Assembly (NCBI GenBank): GCA_013423385.1
Contig: BLZA01000007.1
Location: forward strand, 1,097,956 to 1,161,955
Origin: Naganishia liquefaciens
Lineage: Eukaryota; Basidiomycota; Tremellomycetes; Filobasidiales; Filobasidiaceae
Reading direction: 5' to 3'
DNA length: 64,000 bases
Position 1 is the stretch's first letter; the number at the start of each line of letters is the position of its first letter. The notes below the pieces were generated by a model. It saw only the letters and a list, made by a program, of their open reading frames with translations, ran no database searches and was not told the DNA's origin. The position numbers were made by a program, and so were the translations under genes. This document shows positions 19,533-31,035 of this stretch, in pieces.

Positions 19533-22241
19533 CTACTGCATATCCACATCACTCTCCGCCGCGGGCGACCCCTCGGCTTCGGCATACGAAACTTTCTTGC
19601 CCGCTGCCGCACGCCGTGAGCCGGTTCGCGCGGGCGCAGGTCTGACGGGTTTGGTATCTTCTTCTGACAAGGGCGGCGTTTCGGCATCGGAATCGCTCGT
19701 TTGCGCGGCAGCCTCCTCGAGCTCGGATTCGGGCTCGGCCTTGGCGGGTGCTTTTTTGCCCCTTGCGCGTGCGGGCTTAGGCTTGGTGCCGTTGGCGGCG
19801 GCGACGGCGGCGGCGGCCTTTTTCGGTTTGCCCTTGGTGCTAGCGGTCGTGCCGTCGGTGCCCGCGCCATCGGTGGCAGTGCCGGCCGTGACGTCGGTCT
19901 CATCGCCGCCGCCGCCAATCAACGCGAGCGTCGCCTCGGCCTTTTCCCGCAGGCGCTGCTTGGCGGCTTTGCGGAGTTCGAGGTTCATGGGCGTCGGGTG
20001 GGCGAGCGCTTCGGCATCGAGCTCTTCTTGCGGTTTCTTTTTGGTGATTTCGCGCTTTTTGGGACGAAGCCATTCTTCCATGCTAAGGCGGGTGATTAGT
20101 GCGCGTGCGCGAGGAAGGTCAGGAGACTCACGTCGGCGGCCAATACACTCTGTTTTCCGGCCCACCCATGCCGACTTCGTCTTCCGGAATGACCGCTTTA
20201 GGCGGCTCCTCTGGCTCTATCAATGACGGATCCTCCTCCTCGGCCTTGATCTGCTTCTTTGTCTTCTTCTTGGCCGGCTTGCGAGGCTCGGGCTTGTTAT
20301 CGTCGGCGCGCTCGTACGGAATGATATTGTTGATCTTTTCCCATCCCGGTGTCCGGAAATTGCGCATCATCTCAAAGACGGCTTGTTCCTTGTCTTTGGC
20401 CTCGATCATGAGATCCATGTCGGGCGGGCAGGGCGGAAAGGTAAAAGGTCGCGGATTGTGTTTCCGGCGTTGGCGGCCGGTGATGGCTTGCGGTGTGGGC
20501 TCCGAGTAGTGCATTTTCTGGGTGATATTTTTCCGGTCCCATGTAGCTTTGATCCGGGGGAAGAGGTCCATGATATCTTTGGTGCCTTCGCGCAGCTTGT
20601 CGGCGTCAAAGATGATGTTGTGGTGGTGAAAATCGAGGACGAGCGGGATATTGAGCTCTTCACAGATGGGTAAGAGATCGTGGACGCTCCACGAGACGTC
20701 GTCGTTCTCGAGCACGATCCGGTTCTTGATGCTCTGTGAAAGCTTGGCATAGTTTTCCTTGAATCGCTCGACAGTCGCCTGTTTGTCGCCGAATACGCCG
20801 CCAAGGTGGAGGACCATGACGGCATCGCGGTCTTGCTGCGGGGGCAGACGCAGCAGAGAGAGCATTTCGTCGTGGTATTCAAGATCGCGGATGGCATTAT
20901 CAATGACGGCCTGGCGCGGGCTGCCGAGTTGGGTGAACTGTCGGGGGCGAGGGTTAGACCAAGGCGGGAGGACAACTCCCGCGATAGCTTACCTGTCCCG
21001 GATGAGTCGTCAACCGGTGTCCGAGTTCGGCGGCGACACGTCCGGCCCCGGCGAGCGTTTCGGCGGCAAACGGCGCGAGCCCATACCCGTACTCGTCGTG
21101 GCTTGCAAACGGAAACATTTCACTGCTGAGCCGCATAAATTTGATTCCGTACTTGTCGTTCCACCGGAGCATTTTGACGATATCGCGGGCGTTGGCAAGC
21201 CCGATTTCCTCGACGTAGCGCTGGCCGCGGGCGATATCGGCCGGTTGAGTCTTGTCGGGGCGGTTCTTGGTGGCGTGTTCTGGCGCGGCAGGGTCGCGAA
21301 GGGGATGGCGGTGGTCGAGGATGGATTGAATCCGGCATGTGCGGGAGCTAAAGACAGGCGGATTGCTGAAGCGGAGGTAGGTGTTGAGACAGGCCTGAAG
21401 GGAGCGTTAGATTGGGAGTGAGGGGGGGGGGTTAACAAGGGTGGGGTGAACGTACGTAGCCGAGACGGCCTTTCCAGGGAAGTGGCAGGTAATCGCTATT
21501 GACGGGTGGTGGTCGTGCCGCTTCCCTCTTTTCCGTATCAACGTCCTCCTTTTCCCCATCCTCGGGGTCATCGGCCTCTGGATCCCGATTCATAACGGCC
21601 GCATCGACGTCTTCCTCGGTCTTGGCTTTTCCCGCAGTCTTGCCGTGCGGCTTCTTGGGAGTGGAATCGGATGTACCGTTGGCGGCCTTGAGCGCCGCTT
21701 GCTCGGCGATGAAGGCCTTGATTTCGTCTGCGCCCTTTTTCGCGGCACGGGAAGCCTTGGTCGGCGTCTTTTTCACCTTTCTCGCGTCGGGTTCGTCGGT
21801 AAAGTCCTTGGCGACAATGCTATCGCCGGCGGCGGAGTCGGCCTCGCTCAACTCGGAATCCGGTTCTTCCTTTTTGATCTGCTGAGCAGCCTTTTTCGCG
21901 GGCGGGCGTGTACGCTTCTTGGGCGTCTCCTCCTGGACCTGACGCTCGGCCTCCATATCTAGCATCCCGGCATTCTCCTTGCCCACGACTTTGGCGACCT
22001 GCATGACCTCGCCCTTTCCCTCGGCATCGGGACTCGCGCGCAGGGCCGTCTTGCCATCGAGAATGGCCGGATTCTCGTCCGGGTTGGTGTCGACGGGTGG
22101 CGCTGCGTCGGCGCGCTTTCGCTTGAGCGGCATGGTCACGGGCGGTGTGTGCTGCTTGGGGAAACGGAGGATGGGGTGCAAGGTCAAGGTGACGGGTTTG
22201 CGAATGAGATGGTGTGATCGAAAGAGGCGGGCTGCCAGCAT
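19533..22241 (-). CDS. UVE1: UV damage endonuclease Uve1 (UVDE)
   Basis: Four exons (22241-21456, 21394-20993, 20937-20132, 20082-19533) give 847 aa. UVDE nicks DNA 5' of UV photoproducts and other distortions and starts an alternative excision repair route. The catalytic TIM-barrel domain begins at RLGY (exon 1 end) and shows the metal-binding and family blocks MLRWNDKYGIKFMRLSSEMFP, THPGQ, VLHLGG, LENDD, LVLDFHHHN and KMHYSEP. The N-terminal 265 residues are Lys/Glu/Pro-rich and disordered. The first ATG (22241) gives a basic, hydroxyl-rich leader (MLAARLFRSHHLIRKP) typical of mitochondrial import. A second ATG (22133) begins MPLKRKRAD, a nuclear-localisation-like start. The C-terminal 180 residues are an Ala/Lys/Glu-rich tail. 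Fungal Uve1 is known to act in nucleus and mitochondria. The first-ATG choice is supported by the leader, not proven. Confidence 0.93.
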
Positions 22242-22894
22242 GGAGAACAATAGCAGCAATAATCGCTCGCAGCGATAGGGTGGCCGCCCGTCTTTCCATC
22301 AAAAACGCGTTTCATCAATAATTCACCAGGCAGCCGCTCAGATGACGTCAACCATGCCCAGATCGGCGATCGGAGAAATTCAGTCTGCTTCCGCTGGCTA
22401 TCGGCTCAATTCAACTCGAGACTGGAGCGATGAGCGAAATCGCGACAAACAAAATGAGCCCTGCTTGCTCAAGTTGAGCACGGTGGTAAGGCGATGTGGC
22501 GAGGAACAGGTCGCGCCCGAGTTACTATTCGAACAGCGGCGGGCCTCATGGCATCGTCTTTGGAAACGCACTCGTCATACTCGGGGCGGGCGAGCCCCTA
22601 CGGGACTGTGGCCATCTGTCACCTCAGGTTTGATGCTTATTGGATGATTCGTTCAGACGATACTCGAAAAGCCTTTGCCCGAATCTTCCCACTAGATCGC
22701 ATCCAAGTCCTCTCGATACATCCTCAGTCAAGCGCAGATGCTGCACCAGCGGGAATCATATCCATCTATCGCGTCTGATCAAGGTCAGCGCCTTTAGCGC
22801 GGAACTCGGGATCACTTTGTGGCGTAAGACACCCAATACAGGCTTGATCGTTGTGGTTATAGTTGGCGAGCAGGTTCCAGTTGCGAACCGAGCT
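22242..22894. other. Intergenic: UVE1 promoter and 3' end of CPL1-like gene
   Basis: No supported coding region. A TGACGTCA palindrome (CRE/ATF-type) is present at about 22342-22349, 100 bp upstream of the UVE1 start; it is a plausible bZIP site. Confidence 0.5.
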
Positions 22895-24672
22895 CTACGT
22901 CTTGTCAGCCTCGACAACCCGCACATTGTCCATTTTTCGTATCCTCTCAAGCATCGACTCAAAGTTCTTTGCCTTTGTCGCTGACGCATCCATCATTCGT
23001 AAACTGTCTTCGTTGTCCGTTTCCGGCGGCGTCAGGTCGATGCCACTGTATTGGAGATAGATCGTCACTCTGACATCTGGGTCAATTCGCGCTTGGAAGC
23101 GGTGGGAGATATGGATGACCGCTGCAGAGCGGGGTGTCAGGGCGTAACGGGGTTCGTTCGGTATGGCGGTTTGAAGTGCAGGAATGGCGGAAGAGGTTGG
23201 CGGGGTCGACATGGAGTCTGTCACTTCTGATTGTGATCCACGCAAGAGACACGTCGAATTGACGAGCTCGTACCCTTCCTCTTCTAGGCATTCAACAGCG
23301 ATACAAGAGCCGCGATCGCAGGTCACGCCGCCAAACTGGAGAAAAGTGAAAAATGCTTTTAGCGTCGGGTCGAGCGGAGGGAAGACAAGAGACACATACG
23401 GCTACTCCGGGCAGAAGGGTGCAGTCCTGGCCGCCGAGTGACGGGCAGTTGCCGCACGCGGACAAGTCTTCCATGACGGCGATACTGTGAGGTGATAGGA
23501 CCGACAAAAGGGACGAGCAAGTGAGCGATATTCATATGCGCTATGCGACCAAGCCAATGAGCAACGAAGGCGCTCATCACCGGTTCATGGGCAAGCTTGC
23601 TCAAGCCGGGATATGCCGAAGATGGCGCTTGCTCTCGATGCCGCTATGACTCCACTTAGGGGACAGTGTTCTCTCGCGAACGCAGGGCGACTGTGCGGGC
23701 TCGCGAAGTGCACCCAAGGCCGAACCTTCTTTTTCGAGCTCGTCTGTCGTGCGTGCCAGAAAGCACCGAGCCCTTACGTTTTCTACCCTGTAGCCGCGAT
23801 ACCCGATCCAACGGGCTCATACTCTGACATCCTCAACGTCGACCAACACCGGTTGCGCAAATTTTCCTCCTATCGACTCACTCTCACGAACGCCTTCATG
23901 CGCCCTTCGTTCACTGCTCTTTCGCCTCGACGTCAACCGAACGGACGAACGCTTTTCCTGAGTGGTTCCAAGTTGAAGAGGCGATCACTTTAACTCACCA
24001 TTCCCAATCCGCCTCATCCCCGCTCTCGCCCATACACTTTCGCGTACCCCTCGGGCAATCCATTTCGTCAATCGCCTCGTCCAAACGCGCCGATACACCC
24101 GGAGTAATGTGTTCACTTCTCCGCTTCCTGGCACTGGCTCGGACGGGTAGGGCACTGATGACGGCGCTCGGGGCGCAAGATCCGTCGGGGAGTAAGGATT
24201 CGAACGAGGAGCATGTCCCGCATTGGTCGGCTTGCGGGTCGCAGAAGGAGGTGTAGGATGGGTTGAGGTATTTGGTCGCGGTGTCGGAGCAGATGTAGAA
24301 GCCTGATGCGCATGGGATGCCGCAGAGGTAAAAGGGTTCGGTGGGGGAAGATGGTAGGGTTGTACTGATGCAAAAAGTCGAGCTGGGACAACCGTCGTCG
24401 CAGGTCGGAGAAAGAGAGGCGGTGCAGCGAAAGTATACCGAGGTGTCGGTGAAGTAGGCGTCGACTACGGACGGTGGGGGGCAGGTGATGTAGGATTCGG
24501 GAGGAGGAGTGTTGGGCGCCGAACAGATGGCGTCGGTGGCGAGAGCGAAGCCGTTGATGATGGCAGGATCGACTTGCGCGAGGGGTGCCGCGGCTGGACA
24601 GGGCGAAAAGTAGGCGCCGAGGTTTTGGGCCTTGGCGGCGGTCGCAAAGGCAAGCAGGCCGAGTGACAACAT
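22895..24672 (-). CDS. Secreted CPL1-like cysteine-rich protein
   Basis: Three exons (24672-23999, 23484-23400, 23335-22895) give 399 aa. Exon 1 has a signal peptide (MLSLGLLAFATAAKA) and a Cys-rich ectodomain with at least 15 Cys, then CPRGTRKCMGESGDEADWE. Splicing TG|T over a 514-nt intron rebuilds the family motif E-C-I-(x)4-DLSACGNCPSLGGQDC, and exon 3 adds GVTCDRGSCIAVEC...GYELVNSTC. Together this is the CPL1-like domain (CPxG...C...EC...L..CG.C.....C...PG....C..G.C). Members are secreted or cell-wall proteins of fungi; the founding protein, Cryptococcus CPL1, is a secreted factor. Unusually, a 120-residue non-Cys tail follows (SRAAVIHISHRFQARIDPD-like), ending VVEADKT. The first intron is long for this genome. 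Divergent from the sedolisin gene. Confidence 0.7.
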
Positions 24673-25386
24673 CGTTGGCGAGACGTGTGGTGGAAGGAAT
24701 GTGGAGTTTGTTGCATCAGAAGAGTATCCTGTCGACGATGCAGGCTACTCTGGGGTTTGGATCGATCAAGACAGTACAGTTCATCCTTGCGTGACATAGA
24801 GCTTTTCCATCAACTTGTCGTTGTTGTTGGGCACAACAAAACGACGTACCCCTATTCTATTCCCGCCTCGGGAGCCGCTCGGACGCGTTTCAGAGCGGCC
24901 CGACTGCCTGCCTCCGTCCGTGCTGGCGAGCCTGGCTTGCCTATCCAAAGCAAGGGCTCATCTGATGCATCATCATCTGTGATGCGAGATTGATGACCCA
25001 CCTGAGCACGAGGAGGGCCAGCTGGAGCCTCGCAATCGCGACGATGCAAGGTATTCCTCGACGGGTTTTTTCCTGTGCGATCTCAACTCTCCATCAAGCT
25101 TCCATCAGGGATGCAGCCACTCCGATCGCAGCATTCCCGTTTGCTGGACTTGGTACGCCGCGGGCTTGATGCGGGCACAGCTTGGAATCGGAAGGCAACC
25201 CGAAATGAAGAAAAGCTTGAGCGGGCTATGCTTTCGCTTAGAGAGACCCGATGAAACATTATTGCTTCCCAGATTGCGTTTTCTTTTTTTTCGGGTAAGG
25301 CGAGACGGAGAGGAGGGGTATATAGAGGGGGTGATGGCGGAGAATGTGCAGAGTAGAGGCCGCGACTCAGGGTATGCATTTCAGTC
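24673..25386. promoter_or_regulatory. Divergent promoter of two secreted-protein genes
   Basis: Separates the CPL1-like start (24672) from the sedolisin start (25387). A TATATA lies at 25319-25324, 68 bp before the sedolisin ATG, preceded by a T-rich tract (25280-25291). No supported exon within it. Confidence 0.5.
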
Positions 25387-28263
25387 ATGCTGGCGTTGAT
25401 CACCTTGTTGCGCGCCTTTTGCCTGGTGGGAATCGTATCGGCTGCACCCCTCAAGGACACCCTCGGGGAGATGATCAGGCATCGATCGCCTGGATGGGAT
25501 GAAGAACACCATGGCGCGCATTATCGACGATGGGAGAGGATCGATCTGGGCGAAGCGCTGGAAAAGCGAGATGGGAGTGCCGAGGTGGTGAGCAGGTTGT
25601 TCCGGACTAGAACGGGCACGGACATGGCGAAAAGAGCGGAAGGGCTTGAACTCGAGATGTCGATAAGGCTGATGCCGAGGGACGGGGAAAAGGTACTCGA
25701 CGTGCTGCGACAGGTGAATGATCCGTCGCACGAGAGGTTTCGAAAGTTCTTGAGCCATGAAGAGGCGATGGCGCTCGTTGCGTGAGTGTTTAGGCATAGG
25801 CAGAGGATTAGGGCTGACTCGTCGCAGACCACATCCGGATGCCGTAGTTATGGCCCACCAGTTTCTCAAGGGGCATGGTATTCTGCCACATCTCGTCAAC
25901 AAGACAGACGACGGACAGACCTGGAGTTTCTGGGTTGGAATCGACAAGGCGAATCGGATGTGTGAGGCCGCGAATCGGAAAGCGTTTCGCTGGATTGGGC
26001 TGACACAATCGTAGTCGATGCCGATTTTGCCGTACACAAGTACGCTCCGAGGAATGCCAATCATTCGGACGAGATCCGAGGACCGGATGCCACATTGTAC
26101 CAAGTAGGCACCCAGGCGTATAGCCTTCCCGCAAAATTAGCTGCATTCGTGGGCCATGTCAGTCCGGGCAGCGATTTTCGTGAGTCCCGCAGCGGCGACG
26201 AGGGGTGATGTCGGCTCACGCCGAGTGCAGGTCAGGTGCGGCCCCATCTCTCCACGAGAGCGCTCAAGGGAGCAGATATCAATCGGACGATGCATTCCGA
26301 CGCGGTAAGAATGCCCACGCCGCATGGCCCACCGATGACATCGGGACTCAAGTCGTGCGATGTGGCGGTGAGTACAGGTGTCTAACGCGAATCGGCATGT
26401 TGAGTCTCTTGTCGAAAAGATGACACCCGCATGTTTGAGGGCTATCTATCATATGCCAATGCCAGATGCCGGAAGCACAGCGGGAGTGAGCGCTGCGACG
26501 CTGAAGTGAGTAAGACTTTCCCGTATTCGTAGTCATAGTCAAATTAACGAAGTTCGTAGCCTGAGGCCATATCAGGTCAGTCCACATCACCAAGATGCGG
26601 CGGTCAGTGTTCATTCCAGACGATCAGTCCAACCCGGATGACCTGAAGGCGGGCTTTGAGCGTTACGGCAATGGAAGAATCCCAAGAGACTACGTGCCCG
26701 AGAAGATCGATATCAAGGTCCCAGGAGGTATGTTTGCAAAGATCAAGGTCGCTCGTTAAAGCTGAATTTCTAGATACTCAGTCACACAGTCCACCGATGA
26801 GCCGAATCATTCCGAGCCGGACTTGGATATCGAGGTGCTCGACAAATCTTCCCTTGTGTATCGCACTTGACTGATTTTCCGCCAAGCTCATGGTCCCGCT
26901 CGTCTACCCAATGAAGTTCTACGATTTCCAAGGCAAGTCGTCATGTGCACTTGAATATCATCGTGCTCACAGGGCTTTTTTTCAGCGCCATCTCTGAGCG
27001 CCATGTCTCTGTGAGTCCCTGCGTCTGGCGTAAACTCCTATCAGATCTGGAAACGAAAACCAGCTACGGTTCCGTCGCACGACTCGGACAGAATGGAAAT
27101 CCGAGACCAGACGTTCTGTCGGTCTCATACGGGGCACAAGAATGCAGCGCGGAATGTGTTGCATACTACTGTGATATGAGTGCGTCTTGATGTTTGCCTT
27201 TCCTTGAATTTTAGTGAGCTGAGGAGCCTGAGCCTCGATAGCCGCCGCGGTGGTCCTGCAGGGAACTACACTGCTGGCTTCAAGCGGAGACGATGGCAAT
27301 CAAGATATTCAGGACGTGAGTCGGATACTACCAGGTTCGAACTCTGCTGACTCTGGCTCTCTAGCCTGCGCTATGTCCGCACTGGATATCGGTAAGCCCA
27401 ACTCACTGTCATCCGGTTGATAACTGATGCCTTTCCGGATTCCTCTTTAGGTGGGCGCGACTCAAACGAGATACGGCAAGCAGTAGAGCTGTGACTCAGA
27501 TAGCGGACGTTGACTGACGTTTCGTTGCAAAGGCTCCACCGTGACCTCGCTACAGATTGTGTCCAACAATGAACGCAAGTCATCACCGTTTAAGTTGCGT
27601 CATCTGACTGACCCTCGCGCATATTGCAGGTGATTGGGCATTCGACTCTGCAGGAGGATTCTCGGCAGAGACGACACCTCCAGAATGGCAACGTGAGGCG
27701 ATCGCAGCGTACAACAAGAAGCATCAGTCGGAGGTCTTTGGCACACTGCAAAACAATGCAGGCGTTCCTGACATATCCGCACAGGTGCGGCTGGTATTGA
27801 ATGTGGGTCACCCGGATATCTGCTGATACAGTTTCGAAAGGGAAAGGAGTTCCTTATCGCCATCACTATCCTCGGGACTCAATCGTGGTATACCTATGGA
27901 GGCACGAGTGCTTCAACTCCAGTGGTACGGGCCCTGTCTGTTCAAAGATTTTTGCTGACAAGAGAGTTGTAGGCATCTGCCCTTCTCGCTCTTGTCAATG
28001 GGGCGCTCAATCAGGCAAACGCTCCTCTGTTGGGCAATCCTCTGCCCTCTTTCTATTCCAATTCATCACTGTTCCGAGATGTTCTGACTGGAAATAACAA
28101 TTTTGATGGATTCAGTGGAGACTGGTACGCCGCGCCTCGCCCATGATCAAAGCGGCAGAAATTGATACCGCTACTCTCCAGGCCGGCCGTGTCCGGTTGG
28201 GATCCTGCCTCGGGATTGGGAACACCTCTTTATGATCGCATTCTAGCATATTTCCTTGCGTGA
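25387..28263 (+). CDS. Sedolisin (S53) tripeptidyl-peptidase-like secreted protease
   Basis: A many-intron gene from ATG 25387 to TGA 28261-28263. Exon 1 (to about 25781) encodes a signal peptide (MLALITLLRAFCLVGIVSA) and the pro-kumamolisin prodomain (LMPRDGEKVLDVLRQVNDPSHERFRKFLSHEEAMALV). Mature-enzyme blocks follow across short exons: PRPDVLSVSYGAQEC (about 27110), GTTLLASSGDDGN with the oxyanion Asp (about 27255-27295), VGATQTRYGK (about 27440), SAGGFS (about 27645), the nucleophile block GGTSASTPVV (about 27900), and the calcium-site end WDPASGLGTPLYDRIL. Sedolisins are acid serine-carboxyl peptidases that release tripeptides or cut proteins outside the cell. I did not see a disabling lesion, but not every splice site was resolved between 25780 and 27100. 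Confidence 0.85.
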
Positions 28264-28481
28264 TGCCGGCGATCAAGCTTATTTTGACTGCTATCATGTT
28301 GGCCGAAATCCTATGAAAGTGACGCAGAACATGATTTCAAAAGACGGACACTCGAATATCAGCCTGGACGATCATTAGATTTCATTACCAAATATACTCC
28401 GATATCTAATGTAATGCATTATATGGTTAGTCGAGCGTGTGGTGGTGACAGCGAAACAGATGACATGTTGCCGGTATTGGG

Positions 28482-30304
28482 TCATTCTTCGACCGCGGCA
28501 TTCTCTGCTTCGCGCTTTTCCCTCTCCAAGCGTTCCTTTTCCTCTCGCTCCTCCATCTCGACAACCTCGATATCCAAGGGATACGTCAAAATGGCCGCTA
28601 TGCCTGTCAACATGTTCAGTTCTGCGACCGAGATGATTAGCTTGTGGCAAAGGGAATGCAGCGCAGCAGACACTCACGCTGACCGGATTCGTGCATGCTC
28701 GAAAAGATCAGGGCCTCCCCACCCTTGGCACGCACGGCCTCAACCATTTCCACATAGCGTTTCCGTTGTCCCGGATCGTTAGATCTGCGCAGTCGTTTCA
28801 GTGCGGAGTGCCAATATCATGTGAGAGAATGCGCACCGAAATAGCTCGTCCGAGATGAGCAGTGTACCGACAGCACCGCGGTCTATCGCGAGCTCGACGT
28901 GATCGGGTCCATACCAGGCCCGCAACTCGTCGGAGCCGAGCATTTTGTGGAACCTAGGATTGCAAGATGTCAGTGACCAACAGGGATGAATGTTCCTGAA
29001 TGCGTACTTGTCCAGCATGATGCCTTCACGAGCGAACTTTGTGCCCTGCAGGAGAGTTGCAACCTGCATGACGACCCGAATCAGTAAGAGCGCAGCCATG
29101 AGGAAACGAAGCTGACCTCTGGACTTCGGAGCGCTTCTACCAGTCCGTGGACGTGACTTGTATTGCTGTGAACCTTGACCCACTTCGGTCGAGATTGCAT
29201 GAGCGGTTTATTACTAGTGGCGGAAGCTTGTTGGAAGACGTAGTCGTACAACTGAGAGGATATGTCAGCGTTGAAGTGGATGTCAAGTAGCATACGCACA
29301 CTCTCTTTGGTGAATCCGGGCGAGGCTATGACAATGGCTCGGAGCGTCTGGAACGGAAGATGCCGCAAAATTGCAGCGTAGACTGCGGCAAAGAATTTCT
29401 CCATTGCCTTTTCGTGTGCAGATGCAGCGCCGGCTCTTTTACGTGGGATGGAAGAGTCGATCCGTTGACGGATGACCGTCATATGTTCCGAGAGCAGACA
29501 TATCGTAGCGTGGCCTGAGAGGTTTTAGGCAGGAACTCGGAAAGCACACGGCAGACTCACCTTCTCCGAGAACCACCGCGCCGACGTCTGCTCCCCTACC
29601 TTCTCTCGTCGCTTCTTCGATACGTTCCAGACTGACAGAATCCCAGCCGGAAGCCTTGTATAACCGAAAGTCCCTGTTCGCTGCAGAATACTAAGGTGAG
29701 ACACGCACGGCGAGGAGCTCAAACACAGCTTACCTTCGAGGTCCAAAGTATGATGTGCACCTAGCTTTACGTAGTCGTTTTCATTCGTAACGGTTCCGTT
29801 GATCTGCAACGTTGCCGTCGAGTTTTTAGGATCTTGCGAAGTAGCGCCATTCGACGATGAAGCGGAAGGCGAGAATGATGTCTGGAGGAAGTCTGGGTGT
29901 GAGAGCTGCGAGGATTGGACTGGGGCCATACTCACCTTTTTCACGCGAATCGTAAGATTGAGCCGTACTCGAGTCGAATCGGTGGACCCTGTGGACGATG
30001 TCGTAGTAACACGCCTGATGTGGAGCGTCAGTCGAATTCCCGTGATTTTGCTAGGGACATACCTGATGGCGCCAGCTCGCACTTCATCACCCTATCAAAG
30101 AAGTGAGCTATAGACCTTCAAGGATCTCGTATTTGATAGTCCTACCTCTGAGATCAAATTATACACATGCCACATGTCTTCATCGTCTTCTGGCCGGAGT
30201 GTGACGTATCCCTGGATTGCGCATCGGTGAGCCGCGATCATGAGCCTCCACAGAGCACGACCTACGGAGCCATCACGTTCGATATGCTTGTTGACGAGCT
30301 TCAT
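28482..30304 (-). CDS. DOM34: Dom34/Pelota, ribosome rescue factor
   Basis: A gene of about nine exons from ATG 30304 to the stop at 28484-28482. Dom34 with Hbs1 recognises stalled ribosomes (no-go and non-stop decay) and splits them. The N-terminal Sm-like domain reads [13 protein letters not shown] | [21 protein letters not shown], joined across an intron with donor GTAGGT and acceptor CCAG. The middle contains [10 protein letters not shown] and [15 protein letters not shown]. The central domain has [17 protein letters not shown] and [10 protein letters not shown]. Later come [36 protein letters not shown], and the C-terminal eRF1-like domain ([40 protein letters not shown]). The GGQ motif of eRF1 is absent, as expected in Dom34. 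A Ser/Asn-rich insert occurs near 29830-29880. The last 25 residues are a Glu/Lys-rich helix. Confidence 0.92.
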
Positions 30305-31035
30305 GTTGGAGGTGTGTCTGGATCTTGGAGGGCAATGGCCCTGTCACCATGCAAAGTCGACTTGAAACGCTTCATTCGACGTCTGAAACCGCTCGATCTC
30401 CATTTCTCGGCCGCCGCGCAGGGGAATCCAGCCAAATGACGTCATCTCCCTTCATGAAAGCATCCTCAACTCGCGACCGAGTTGCCGCCGCCCGTCTCCT
30501 GTTCTTGCCTATCCGATTCGAGGGCGCTTCGTATGCTCCTTCAGATTCATAACATGCGCACGGTTACACTCGTACCACTCGAGAAACCCTTTGCGGGAGG
30601 AACCCTGTTGTGGCTTACCGAGCAATCCTTGCGGGTTGCGGTGCGGGTATCTCAATGAACGCAAACATCGATACATCTTTTTCCGATGCGGTTATCCCCA
30701 CCTTAGTACTAAGTCAAAGGCACAGAAGCGTGGAAGCCCTGATTCGAGAAGGTCAGTCTCCCTCGACGGTCTATCAGATGACATGTCTGGCCAATCAGGG
30801 GGTCAAAGGAAGACATCCTTCTCGGGTCATTGTGCCAGTTCTGCACTGATAGGGTGGCGAGAATCCTTCTTGCTTGATCAATCAAATAGATCAAATCCCA
30901 TCTGGCTGGGTGCACCTGTCCGCCACAGGAACTTTCTGCACAAGGACCTGACGGCTCGCGAAATCCAAGCTCTCAGACAGAAGGACCTTCCGCAACGACT
31001 CGTGTCAACACATCGGAGCATTCTCTGTCTCTCGG
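30305..31035. other. Intergenic, possible small gene not resolved
   Basis: An ATG at 30553 opens MRTVTLVPLEKPFAGGTLL, which looks protein-like and could be spliced to short frames at about 30710-30755 and 30890-31050. The joins cannot be confirmed by eye. They may be upstream exons of the 405-aa gene at 31036 or a separate small gene. Confidence 0.3.

Noticed and set aside
23995-24000. Stop codon ending the secreted Cys-rich protein as a 225-aa product
   Set aside because: The TGA is within a GTGAGT donor, and splicing recreates the full CPL1-like motif.
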